A stretch of 64,000 nucleotides of DNA from Picosynechococcus sp. PCC 7003 (lineage in GTDB: Bacteria > Cyanobacteriota > Cyanobacteriia > Cyanobacteriales > MRBY01), in contig NZ_CP016474.1 in the NCBI RefSeq assembly GCF_001693255.1, positions 1,134,661-1,198,660 of the forward strand, written 5' to 3'. Positions 55,176 through 63,397 of this stretch are shown here, in pieces (position 1 is the stretch's first letter; every line of letters begins with the position of its first letter). Below the pieces are notes generated by a model. It was not told where the DNA came from. It saw nothing but the letters and a program-made list of their open reading frames with translations, and made no database searches. A program made the position numbers and the translations under genes.

Positions 55176-56234
55176 TTAGGGTTCGGGGTAAGCGTGGGTC
55201 ACATAGGGAACAGCGACAACCTTTCCGGTCACTTCCCCTGTTGTGACTTCTAATCCTTCTCCACCGACTTTGGTACGGATATAACCAAGGGCAAAGGCAT
55301 CATCCGGATCAACACTGGTGATTACGCCGGCCCGTTCTTCCCCGACAAAAATTTTGCAAGGGACTTCTACAGGAGCAGCAAGTTGGATACCGAAGAGCCG
55401 CTGTTTAACGCCTTTGTAGGTATTGAGGCGGGCGATGGTTTCCTGGCCAATGTAGCAGCCCTTATCAAAGGAAATGCAATCCCAAAGGCCTGCTTCCAGG
55501 GGATTATAGTCTTCGGTGAGTTCCTGATCCGGGGCGGGCCGACCCTGGTGGATGCGCAATTTTTCCCAGGCTGTTTCACCGCAGGGAGTCACCCCCAGAG
55601 CCATGAGATTTTGCCACACTTCAACACCCGCTTCGGCAGGCACATACAGGGTATAGCCCGGTACTTTTAAACTGTTCCCCGTTGCACAAAGGATTTTTTG
55701 ACCCTGGATTGTAATTTGTTGGTGTCCCCCCGCCGGAAAGTCAACTAAAGTTGTTTCGGTCAGTTTTTCAAGAATGTCTTTTGCCTGGGAACCCATCAAA
55801 GACAGAATATTAAACTGGCCAGAGAGATCACTGATTTCTACTTTGTCCATCGGAAAGAGAAACCGATCAAACCACTCCAGGAGAAAAGTTTTTTTCTGGG
55901 GCGAAACCTGTACCCAAAGGGCATCATCCAGAATATGTACCGTGGTGAGATCGATGGTGCGGGCGGTGGAATTGACTAGCACAGTGTCGCAGCTTTGGCC
56001 GGGTTGAAGCTGCTGGATTTGATTGGTGCTTTGATTGTGGAGGTAGCGTTGACGGTCAGCGCCTGTAAAGTTGAGGAGACCCCAATGGCTTTGGTCATAG
56101 AGCAGACAGCCATTGCTAAAATCTTGGGAAATGTCGGCGTCGTTCTCAAAGGTGACAACAGCCTCACCGGAAGCGGTTAAAGGAAAACCTTGGTGCTGGT
56201 GGTATTGCAAAAGGGGGGTCATGGCAATGGTCAT
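55176..56234 (-). CDS. ygfZ: YgfZ/GcvT-like folate-binding protein
   Basis: The 352-aa protein has the GcvT fold with GADRQRYLHNQSTNQIQQL and the diagnostic KGCYIGQETIARLNTYKGV (K-G-C-Y-x-G-Q-E) whose Cys is essential in E. coli YgfZ. These folate-binding proteins (mitochondrial Iba57 type) support assembly of certain Fe-S enzymes, such as MiaB. ATG 56234 or 56222 could start it. Confidence 0.9.
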   Translation of the reverse strand: MTIAMTPLLQYHQHQGFPLTASGEAVVTFENDADISQDFSNGCLLYDQSHWGLLNFTGADRQRYLHNQSTNQIQQLQPGQSCDTVLVNSTARTIDLTTVHILDDALWVQVSPQKKTFLLEWFDRFLFPMDKVEISDLSGQFNILSLMGSQAKDILEKLTETTLVDFPAGGHQQITIQGQKILCATGNSLKVPGYTLYVPAEAGVEVWQNLMALGVTPCGETAWEKLRIHQGRPAPDQELTEDYNPLEAGLWDCISFDKGCYIGQETIARLNTYKGVKQRLFGIQLAAPVEVPCKIFVGEERAGVITSVDPDDAFALGYIRTKVGGEGLEVTTGEVTGKVVAVPYVTHAYPEP

Positions 56235-56325
56235 GGATACTCAATTTGGCACAGATTCCATTATGCCAAGGGGAGAGGTTACACTGACAGAGATATTTTT
56301 TATGTGTTGTTTGGGATCGCCATCT

Positions 56326-56460
56326 ATGGACTTATTTCGTCAACAGATTCTGCCGTTTTTAATTTTGCTGGTCTTCCTCCTGGCATTAGGCATTGTCAGC
56401 GCCCGGATTTTCCTCCCTACCGATATGCTCGCCCCAGCACCCATTGGTTTTTTGGGCTAG
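56326..56460 (+). CDS. 44-aa single-helix membrane protein
   Basis: A short ORF encodes MDLFRQQILPF followed by a 20-residue hydrophobic helix (LILLVFLLALGIVSARIFL) and a short tail LPTDMLAPAPIGFLG. It is placed between ygfZ (divergent) and a GNAT gene on the same strand. Start-to-stop integrity and membrane-protein composition argue for a real gene; I cannot name a family and the ribosome site is weak. Confidence 0.5.
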   Translation: MDLFRQQILPFLILLVFLLALGIVSARIFLPTDMLAPAPIGFLG

Positions 56461-56500
56461 GTCAATGCTACCAGCGGGCTTTTCTCTCAGACGGGGTGCG

Positions 56501-56917
56501 ATGATCGACCGACCGTTGTTGTTGAAGTTTTTGCACCGCAGTTACCAGGAACTTTATCCGGAAACGGGCTTTGATCACCTCCGTACAACCTTGAACCATT
56601 ACTTCACGGTGGATACGCCCCTCTGGTGGATACGCACGGAAACGGAACAGGTGGTGGGTTGTCTCTGGCTGGGCAATAGTGTTGATCAAATTAGCGGCGA
56701 TCGCCACAGTCATATTTTTCTGTTGTACGTAATGCCGGAGTATCGTCGTCGGGGTCTGGGTTCGGCGCTCATGGCCACCGCAGAACGCTATGCAAAAACC
56801 AAAGGCGATCGCCAAATCACCCTCCAGGTTTTTACCAATAACCAAACGGCCCAAAGCTTTTACCAAACCCTCACCTACCAGCCCCATGCAATTTTGATGC
56901 GAAAAATCCTCCCCTAA
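56501..56917 (+). CDS. GNAT family N-acetyltransferase
   Basis: From ATG 56501 the protein is 138 aa. It has the acetyl-CoA loop YVMPEYRRRGLGSALMATAERYA (RxxGxG/A) and the C-terminal LQVFTNNQTAQSFYQTLTYQP, standard GNAT motifs. The substrate is unknown. A longer reading from 56393 would run over the preceding small ORF and lacks similarity. The next gene starts 7 bp after its stop, so they are one transcription unit. Confidence 0.88.
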   Translation: MIDRPLLLKFLHRSYQELYPETGFDHLRTTLNHYFTVDTPLWWIRTETEQVVGCLWLGNSVDQISGDRHSHIFLLYVMPEYRRRGLGSALMATAERYAKTKGDRQITLQVFTNNQTAQSFYQTLTYQPHAILMRKILP

Positions 56918-56924
56918 AGGATCT

Positions 56925-57596
56925 ATGGCTCAACCCCTACTCCAAGTTTTTTGCGATCGCCTCGAACAGGAACTCCGGCCCCACCTCGATCTCATCAGCG
57001 AGCATCCCCACCATCCTGTGATCGTGCACCATTGTCCCAGCCCTTGGTATTGCGTGGGCACAGGGAACTATGCTGCGGTTGTCGCCCACCCTGATTTTCC
57101 GGCGTGGGTGGTAAAAGTCTATGCGCCTCACCGGGAGGGATTTGCCGCTGAAGCAGAAGTTTATCGCCGCCTGGGGATACATCCTGCGTTCTCGGAATGC
57201 TACTACGCCAAAAATGGCCTTTTAGTGCTGCGGCGTTTGCATGGCACGACCCTTTATGACTGCGCCCATCGGGGTATTCCGATTCCAAAACAAGTCATCG
57301 AAGATATCGACCAAGCTTTGGATTATGTGTATGCCCAGGGCCTCAATCCCCACGATGTCCACGGGAAAAATGTGATGCTGGGGGTCGATGGTCGGGGGCT
57401 TGTGGTGGATATTTCAGACTTCCTCAAACCAGAACCCTGCTATGCCTGGAAAGATCTTAAACGGGCCTACTATTGCCTTTATCGACCCCTGATCGCCGGC
57501 CTAAAACTGAAAATTCCCTATGCTTTTTTAGATCAAATCCGCACGGTCTATCGCGTTTACCGTCGGGTTGGCGATCGCCTTTTTTTGAAACCTTGA
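56925..57596 (+). CDS. small protein-kinase-fold protein
   Basis: In 223 aa the kinase landmarks appear in order: glycine loop GTGNYAAVV, VAIK-like lysine VVKVY, helix-C Glu EAEVYRRLG, hinge LLVLRRLHG, catalytic loop LNPHDVHGKNVML (Asp and Asn present; HRD replaced), and a metal Asp region VVDISDF. It is shorter than Ser/Thr kinases (about 250-280 aa) and lacks the C-terminal lobe helices and the APE motif, like RIO or lipopolysaccharide-kinase types. Substrate unknown. AAGGATCT precedes the ATG. Confidence 0.8.
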   Translation: MAQPLLQVFCDRLEQELRPHLDLISEHPHHPVIVHHCPSPWYCVGTGNYAAVVAHPDFPAWVVKVYAPHREGFAAEAEVYRRLGIHPAFSECYYAKNGLLVLRRLHGTTLYDCAHRGIPIPKQVIEDIDQALDYVYAQGLNPHDVHGKNVMLGVDGRGLVVDISDFLKPEPCYAWKDLKRAYYCLYRPLIAGLKLKIPYAFLDQIRTVYRVYRRVGDRLFLKP

Positions 57597-57600
57597 AACC

Positions 57601-58143
57601 CTAGAGTCCGTGGCGCAACTGACGTAAAATTTGTTGGGTTTTCGGATCAAGACTATTTAATAATTGCCCCCGTCGTTGATGGCGTTGGCGTTTGCGGTGA
57701 TCCTGGGAGCGTCGATTGGCCGCCGCCACAGCCGATTGCAACTTTAAAGAAGACATCCACTCGGCCCCATAACCGACCACCGTGTGCCGTTGGGCCTGGT
57801 CAGAGGTCACCACAATCACCCGTCGGGGCGTATTATAATCGTGCCGCAAAGCAGCGCAGGCTTTTTCGATGTAAGTATCAGCGGTTTCCGAGAAAGCGGT
57901 GTAGTAAGCCGAAACAAATTGGGTATGTTCTTCTTCTTGGCTAGGGGTCTGCTGGTAGTGGGCGTCAAAAACGACTTTTGTCCTGTAGCAGTTGTGGGAG
58001 GCATAGTTAATTAAAACTTCGATTAATTCGTCCCGGGCCATCTCAAGGCCATGGCGATCGCGGGTTGTCTTGAGCTCATGCCACGCACCAATGACGTTAT
58101 AACCATCCACTAAGAGTAGCGCTTCGGGGGATTGGGACTTCAT
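57601..58143 (-). CDS. NYN-domain ribonuclease-like protein (YacP/Rae1 family)
   Basis: The 180-aa protein has LLVDGYNVIGAW at the N-terminus (catalytic Asp), DELIEVLINYA, TKVVFDAHY, SETADTYIEKAC, VIVVTSDQAQR and the basic tail HRKRQRHQRRGQL. This is the YacP-like NYN (PIN-fold) family; B. subtilis Rae1 is a ribosome-associated endonuclease. A role in mRNA or rRNA processing is expected. Convergent with the kinase-like gene, 4 bp apart. Confidence 0.9.
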   Translation of the reverse strand: MKSQSPEALLLVDGYNVIGAWHELKTTRDRHGLEMARDELIEVLINYASHNCYRTKVVFDAHYQQTPSQEEEHTQFVSAYYTAFSETADTYIEKACAALRHDYNTPRRVIVVTSDQAQRHTVVGYGAEWMSSLKLQSAVAAANRRSQDHRKRQRHQRRGQLLNSLDPKTQQILRQLRHGL

Positions 58144-58345
58144 GACTCACTCGTGACCTCCATGGTGAAAAAACAAAGGGATTTTAATGAATAAAAACCT
58201 CATCCTAACAAGTTTTGCCACGCTTCTGCCATCGTCGAAATTATGGCTGTGGTCTGCTAATATCTTTCACCATTGCAAGAAGACAACGATGCCCCTGGGG
58301 TTACCTCCCCTTTCCATTCATTTTAGTTAAGGCTTAATTTTTAAG

Positions 58346-60079
58346 TTGCAATTCTTTTTAAATACCTCCCCAAAAAATCTTGTTTCAAGCAAAACATTGC
58401 CCTTTTCTTTATTATCGTTTTGGCTAATTTTAGGCGGAATTATTCGTCTGACCAACCTTGGTGCAAAACCCCCTTGGACTGATGAATTTGCAACCATTCT
58501 CTACAGTCGGGCGGAAAATTATAATCAACTGCCCTACGGCGAAATTCTCACGGGGAAAGAACTTTTAGCGCCCCTCCTCGGCTACCCAGATCAAGGGGTC
58601 ACTGAGGCGGCCCATTTTTTGATCAATTACGATAATCACCCACCGTTGTATTTCATGGTGGTTAACCTCTGGCAGCGCCTATTTCCCCTAGAGATGGGGG
58701 ACTACATTTCCATTGATGGGGTGCGTCTCCTTTCGGTATTGTTCAGTTTGTTGGGGATTGGGGCGCTTTATGGTTTGGCAAAGTGGCTCTTTCAGTCGGA
58801 AAAAATAGCCCAACTTACGGCGGCTTTGGTGGCTTTTTCGCCCTTTGATATTTACTTAGCCCAGGAAGCTCGTCACTATACCTTGATCGGCTTGGGGGTG
58901 ATTGCTTCCCTGGGATTTAGCCTACTCGTGTTGCGCCAAATTAAAACCCAACAAGCTTTATCCTGGGGGCAAGTTGCCGTGGGGATTGTCCTCAGTGGGA
59001 TCGGGCTATTGGTACATTACTTTTTTGTTTTGACGCTTTTGGCTGAGGCGATCGCCCTGGGGTGGTGGATGGTGGCCCAGCGCAAATATCCGATTCCCAG
59101 GCAATGGTGGCGTTTAGGCACGATTATCGTGACGGTGGGGCTTCTGGGGCTGATCTGGAAAACCCAGGTACTCCCCGACAGCTATGGCACGAGTATGACC
59201 GCCTGGATTCGCCTCGATCACAGTGATTGGCTGGCATGGCTCAGTCCGGTCTTTCAGTTGTTGGCCACCGTTGTCACCATGGTGATGCTGTTGCCCATTG
59301 AGGTGGATTTTTGGCCGACGGTGATTGTCTGTGGTGCGGTGATGCTCGTGGTGGGCATTCGCTTTTTGACCCTGTGGCGACAAGGCATCAAGACCCAGAG
59401 CACTGTCCCTCAGTTTCAGGATGAGTTATTTTTTCTCTGTCGTTTTGTGGGGGCCGCCTGGGGACTTTTTGGGGTGCTCAGTTTTGGCCTCGGCATCGAT
59501 ATTACCCGTGGGGCCCGCTACAGTTTTGTGTATTTTCCGGCAGTAATTCTGTTGGGGGCCGTTGGCCTAAGCTACTTTTGGCAACGGGAGAAGATTCGTT
59601 GTTTAGGGGTTGAAACGATTGGAACTCGTTTTCCCCAGGTGAAATCTGGCACAAAGGCGATCGCCTTTGTGGTGCTGATTAGTTTCTGTAGTGCCTTGAC
59701 CGTCGTCCACGATTGGGGCTACCAAAAGTACTACCATCCCGACAAAATCATTGATCGACTGACGACAGGAAGCCAACCTGTGCTGATGGTGCTCCCCCGG
59801 GAAAGCACCGTGCAAATTGGCGAAATGATGGGGATCGCCTGGGAACAACAACGGCGCGACCTCGAACGCCCCGTCTTTTTTGCATTCATCCCGAAACAAG
59901 ATATGCCAGCAGCTTACACTGACGACCTGGAGAGCATCACCGCTCAATTTCCCCAGACGTCCTTTGAATTGTGGTCGATCAACATCTTCGAACCGATTCC
60001 TCTGTCAAACTGCGAAGCTTCTGAACAGGTTTGGGTCTCCGGGTACTACAGCGACGTTTATCAATGTGATGCCCCCTGA
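58346..60079 (+). CDS. membrane glycosyltransferase, GT39/ArnT-like
   Basis: The 577-aa polytopic protein (about ten membrane helices) has GGIIRLTNLGAKPPWTDEFATI in the first loop, an acidic D-E catalytic type motif, and NHPPLYFMVVNLW, both typical of GT-C enzymes of the dolichyl-phosphate-mannose family (GT39/GT83), which move sugars from polyprenyl phosphate to lipid or protein. TTG 58346 is the only reasonable start. A 202-bp gap upstream has nothing notable. Confidence 0.85.
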   Translation: MQFFLNTSPKNLVSSKTLPFSLLSFWLILGGIIRLTNLGAKPPWTDEFATILYSRAENYNQLPYGEILTGKELLAPLLGYPDQGVTEAAHFLINYDNHPPLYFMVVNLWQRLFPLEMGDYISIDGVRLLSVLFSLLGIGALYGLAKWLFQSEKIAQLTAALVAFSPFDIYLAQEARHYTLIGLGVIASLGFSLLVLRQIKTQQALSWGQVAVGIVLSGIGLLVHYFFVLTLLAEAIALGWWMVAQRKYPIPRQWWRLGTIIVTVGLLGLIWKTQVLPDSYGTSMTAWIRLDHSDWLAWLSPVFQLLATVVTMVMLLPIEVDFWPTVIVCGAVMLVVGIRFLTLWRQGIKTQSTVPQFQDELFFLCRFVGAAWGLFGVLSFGLGIDITRGARYSFVYFPAVILLGAVGLSYFWQREKIRCLGVETIGTRFPQVKSGTKAIAFVVLISFCSALTVVHDWGYQKYYHPDKIIDRLTTGSQPVLMVLPRESTVQIGEMMGIAWEQQRRDLERPVFFAFIPKQDMPAAYTDDLESITAQFPQTSFELWSINIFEPIPLSNCEASEQVWVSGYYSDVYQCDAP

Positions 60080-60127
60080 TTTACCATTTCCCAGGGGATA
60101 AATTTAAGCACTTTTTTACTGCTGTCT

Positions 60128-60502
60128 CTAACCTTGGGCCTCTAGCCTTTGGTTAGCGTGACTCAAACGCTCGGCTAAGGTTTTCATAATTTCGATGGCA
60201 AAGTAGGGGTTTTGCTGAATGAGGAAGGTAAATCGCTTTTGATCAATTACCACGAGGCGACAGTCTGTTTTGGCGATCGCCGTCGCACTACGGGGAGAAC
60301 CCGGCTCAATCACACCCATTTCTCCCAGGGCTTCTCCTTCGCCGAGGATACTCAAGGGTTGCCCTTGAAACCGAATTTCCACTTCCCCTGTCTGGATAAT
60401 GTAGAGATGATCGCCGGGAGTGCCTGCGGTAAAGATCGTCGTACCCGCCGCGAAATCTTGGGTGTCGTGGTCATGTCTAAATAAGTCAAAATGCGCCATC
60501 AT
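60128..60502 (-). CDS. cyclic nucleotide-binding domain protein
   Basis: From ATG 60502 (AAGGA seven bases upstream) the protein is 124 aa, a lone Crp-type cNMP-binding beta-barrel: FTAGTPGDHLYIIQTGEVEI, and the phosphate-binding cassette LGEMGVIEPGSPRSATA. There is no helix-turn-helix, so it acts as a sensor subunit rather than as a regulator by itself. Ends with helix EIMKTLAERLSHANQRL. Confidence 0.92.
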   Translation of the reverse strand: MMAHFDLFRHDHDTQDFAAGTTIFTAGTPGDHLYIIQTGEVEIRFQGQPLSILGEGEALGEMGVIEPGSPRSATAIAKTDCRLVVIDQKRFTFLIQQNPYFAIEIMKTLAERLSHANQRLEAQG

Positions 60503-60648
60503 GATTAGTTCCTTTTGAACCATCGAAATAAATTGCTAAAAACAAGCCAATGCCCGTCTATTCACGATCATAGTGGAGCTAAGACCGCTTTTTTGAGTAT
60601 TTCTTTGGGCTTATCGCGAATTTAACATTCTCTTTACCAAGGGTATTT

Positions 60649-61947
60649 TTAACGGGGCGCTTCGGTAAATGCCTGGACACGACCATCGGGATTAAGCACC
60701 AGGCGAAATGTCCGACTCCCGGCCGGGAGACTCGCCCCCACATTGCGGCCCACTGAGAGGAAAGACAATTGGGGTTGATACAGCTCGGCAGCTTTACCAA
60801 TGGGGAAAACCGTTTCAATGGCTCCTTGTTCACTGAGTTTTAAGCGATATTCTAGGACTTCACCGAGGTCGTCAGGACTCTGCCACTGGGTTTGGAAATA
60901 GCGTTCGATCCGCTGTTCGGGGTTTAGCCTTGGGGCATTGGCGGGAGAAAGGGCGATCGCCTCTTGTTGGGGCGCATCGGCAAATTGCTCTGCTTGATCG
61001 ACTGCGGTGGTTCTGGCCATTTGTCCTGCGAAGCTAGGAGCGACGCTCAGGGTGGCGTTCTCCCTGGGGGCGGTAGCTGTGATCGGCGCAGGAGAATTAC
61101 TGGGGGGACTGGGGATTGGTGCGGCTGGGGGAGCTGGATTCGTAGTCGTGGTTTCCCCTGGGGCAGGCTGAGTAAGATCAACGGTTTGGGGGGCAACCCG
61201 TGGGTCGTCTAAGGGGGCATCGGCCGCAGGTGGCACCGGCGAGAAGGTATAGGAGGCATGGGGATTTGGCGGGATAAGCTCTGCTTGGTTGCCTGCTTCA
61301 TCTGTGGCCTCAAGGTTGAGGGCGCTACCTGTTTCTGGGAGTTGCTGCTGTTGCCAAACGGCGTTACTAATCCCCACCACAAGGAGGACAGAGGCGGCGA
61401 TCGCCCCCCAGCGGGTGACGGTGCGGCGTTGTTGACTAGCCGTGAGACTGGGTAAGGCCACCATATCGGTCTGGTAGGTTTCTAGGGCCTCGGCCAGGTC
61501 ATGGAGTTGGGTGGCGTTGAGCTGGAGAGTGGGGCCAGATTCCTTGGTGGCTAGGCGACCCAAGTGGAGGGTATGGGACAAAAGCCCCTGGGTGACAAGC
61601 TGGGGTTGGGGCAGGGTCGCGACGGTCTGACCAGGGGTATTGTGATAACCATAGACAGAAGTGGCTTGGGGCAGCCATTCTAAGTCAGGACTGAGGTCTT
61701 GGAGAAAGCCTTGGACATAATCATTGACGGCGGTGGCGAGGGATTCTAACTGGGGGCGATCGCCTTTGATGACGATGCGCTGATCGGGGCCAAGGCGCGG
61801 ATCATCAAAACTCAACTCAAAATTCAATTCTTTAATCAGCGGCTTCCCTGTCCACTGGGAGAGGGCCGAGGTTTTCGCTGCCACTTCCAGGCTACAGGTG
61901 GGGGGGGTATAGCGACGGGTGAGGGTGGGAGAGAGCATAGGAACCAT
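60649..61947 (-). CDS. DUF4335 family membrane-anchored protein
   Basis: Residues 1-165 form the conserved domain (TRRYTPPTCSLEVAAKTSALSQW, RIVIKGDRPQLESLATAVNDYVQGFL). A membrane helix follows (WGAIAASVLLVVGISNAVW, about 183-201), then a long Pro/Thr/Ala-rich linker and a C-terminal domain ending in RTFRLVLNPDGRVQAFTEAP. It follows the DUF3038 gene by 74 bp; the pair is kept together in cyanobacteria. Function unknown. 432 aa. Confidence 0.9.
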   Translation of the reverse strand: MVPMLSPTLTRRYTPPTCSLEVAAKTSALSQWTGKPLIKELNFELSFDDPRLGPDQRIVIKGDRPQLESLATAVNDYVQGFLQDLSPDLEWLPQATSVYGYHNTPGQTVATLPQPQLVTQGLLSHTLHLGRLATKESGPTLQLNATQLHDLAEALETYQTDMVALPSLTASQQRRTVTRWGAIAASVLLVVGISNAVWQQQQLPETGSALNLEATDEAGNQAELIPPNPHASYTFSPVPPAADAPLDDPRVAPQTVDLTQPAPGETTTTNPAPPAAPIPSPPSNSPAPITATAPRENATLSVAPSFAGQMARTTAVDQAEQFADAPQQEAIALSPANAPRLNPEQRIERYFQTQWQSPDDLGEVLEYRLKLSEQGAIETVFPIGKAAELYQPQLSFLSVGRNVGASLPAGSRTFRLVLNPDGRVQAFTEAPR

Positions 61948-62021
61948 CTAAAAACGAAAACAAACTACGGGAGAATTGGGTAAAAAAGAGGAAAAATCAA
62001 GGATAGGTTTGGGGACAGTCC

Positions 62022-62612
62022 CTAGGTTTTGCCTTGATCGATTAACGCTAACCAGAGTCGTCGATGTCCGTTTTTGGCCCCGTAGAACAGCAAATCAATC
62101 AGTAATTTCAGGGCGAGTCCCACTAAAGAGGCTGAGGCGATCGCCTCCCCTTCCTCCATGCGTTCTTGGTAGGTATTGCTAAAGTTATCGAGGTAATCCC
62201 CTAAAAGGGCGGCCCGGTGCGGTTCTTGGCCCTGTTCCGTCATCTGTTCGAGGAGGGCACAGGCGCGGCGAATATCATCCTGCTGCTGACGGGCTAAATG
62301 GCAGATGATCAACACCAAAGAGCGGGCTTCTTCCACATCTAATTTTTTGCGGCCCCCACTACTTTTCCGGAGAGGATTAGACTGCCGCAGCCGCCACAAC
62401 GTCACGCGATCGCCAATGACCGCTTCCAAATTTAGCTCTTTGGCCGCCTGTAACATGGCTTCTGAACTCAAACCCGCTAGGGATTCTAACGCCAATAACA
62501 CCAAGTCTAGGTGACTTTTAATATTCTCTAGCTGCTGACCATCGGGGGGCTGGGCCAGGGGCAAATCCGCAAAAGACGCAGGGGTAGGAACGGCTTGGAG
62601 ACTAGGGCGCAT
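62022..62612 (-). CDS. DUF3038 family protein
   Basis: The 196-aa cytoplasmic protein, mainly helical, has NIKSHLDLVLLALESLAGLSSEAML, VTLWRLRQSNPLRKSSGGR and VEEARSLVLIICHLA, which are DUF3038 blocks. It is the first gene of a pair with the DUF4335 gene (74 bp), likely one transcript. I cannot assign a function. Confidence 0.9.
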   Translation of the reverse strand: MRPSLQAVPTPASFADLPLAQPPDGQQLENIKSHLDLVLLALESLAGLSSEAMLQAAKELNLEAVIGDRVTLWRLRQSNPLRKSSGGRKKLDVEEARSLVLIICHLARQQQDDIRRACALLEQMTEQGQEPHRAALLGDYLDNFSNTYQERMEEGEAIASASLVGLALKLLIDLLFYGAKNGHRRLWLALIDQGKT

Positions 62613-62771
62613 AGTTACAGCTTAGGTGGAAAAAACAGAGACCAGCGTTGGGTTACAGATTTTGCAACTTCCTTGTGGCGACCCCATGGTGGGCGACATC
62701 TCCCCAATATTATGCCCCACCCCTAGGGCGCGACCCTTGATCGCTGTATTTTTCCGCAGCCACAGCCGTCG

Positions 62772-63299
62772 TTATTTTAGGTCGAGGAGTCCCTGTTCTT
62801 TGAGCTTGGGCTGGAAGCGGAGGTCAGTCTTGAGGCCCCGGCCGATCAGGTAGTCTTTGATGGCTGCTTCCCGCTGGCGAGCGTAGTTTTTCAGGTGTTT
62901 GACCATCTCCAATTCGGTGCTCTGCTGGAGGGTCTCCTGCTCTGCTGGCTGCAAATCTTGTTTAATGTCGATGGGTTGAGTCCAGAGAGATTTTGCCTCG
63001 CCGTTGCCGGGGGGGATGGTGCCATTTTCCGTCAGCCAAGCAGCCCGCATTTCTTCTAGGAGGGTACGACTGGGGCGATCGCCTAAGAAAACCTTGACCC
63101 AATGGCATTGCTCCGGGCAGCGGACTAAATGTTGCTGCAAGCTTTTGGACACATCACGGGAATAGCCGACATAACAGAGGGTTTGGTTGGCATCAAAAAT
63201 CCCATAGAGGCCCAGCTTACCGTTAAATGCGGGGCAAATTAGGCCCTCGGCATCGATGTAGGGAAGAAAATCGAGGGCGGCAAGTTTTGGTAAAGACAT
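62772..63299 (-). CDS. GIY-YIG nuclease-domain protein
   Basis: From ATG 63299 the protein is 175 aa. Residues about 25-80 are a GIY-YIG domain: KLGLYGIFDANQTLCYVGYSRDVSKSLQQHL, with GLYGIF and YVGYSRD as the two signature elements, and RTLLEEMRAAW holding the possible metal Glu. The C-terminal 60 aa are a basic-acidic helical tail. Role (DNA repair or other) unknown. Upstream in-frame starts to 63368 lack support. Confidence 0.85.
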   Translation of the reverse strand: MSLPKLAALDFLPYIDAEGLICPAFNGKLGLYGIFDANQTLCYVGYSRDVSKSLQQHLVRCPEQCHWVKVFLGDRPSRTLLEEMRAAWLTENGTIPPGNGEAKSLWTQPIDIKQDLQPAEQETLQQSTELEMVKHLKNYARQREAAIKDYLIGRGLKTDLRFQPKLKEQGLLDLK

Positions 63300-63397
63300 A
63301 GACAATGGGATAAGGACAGATAGGATTAATCCTAGGTAAGACCACGGCTCCCCTGGGGGCGATCGCAAATATCCTTAATGGTTTCTCATCAAAATCT

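Noticed and set aside
56113-56325. Longer reading of the small membrane ORF from 56113
   Set aside because: It would overlap the 5' half of ygfZ on the opposite strand and adds no domain; only the 44-aa end looks protein-like.
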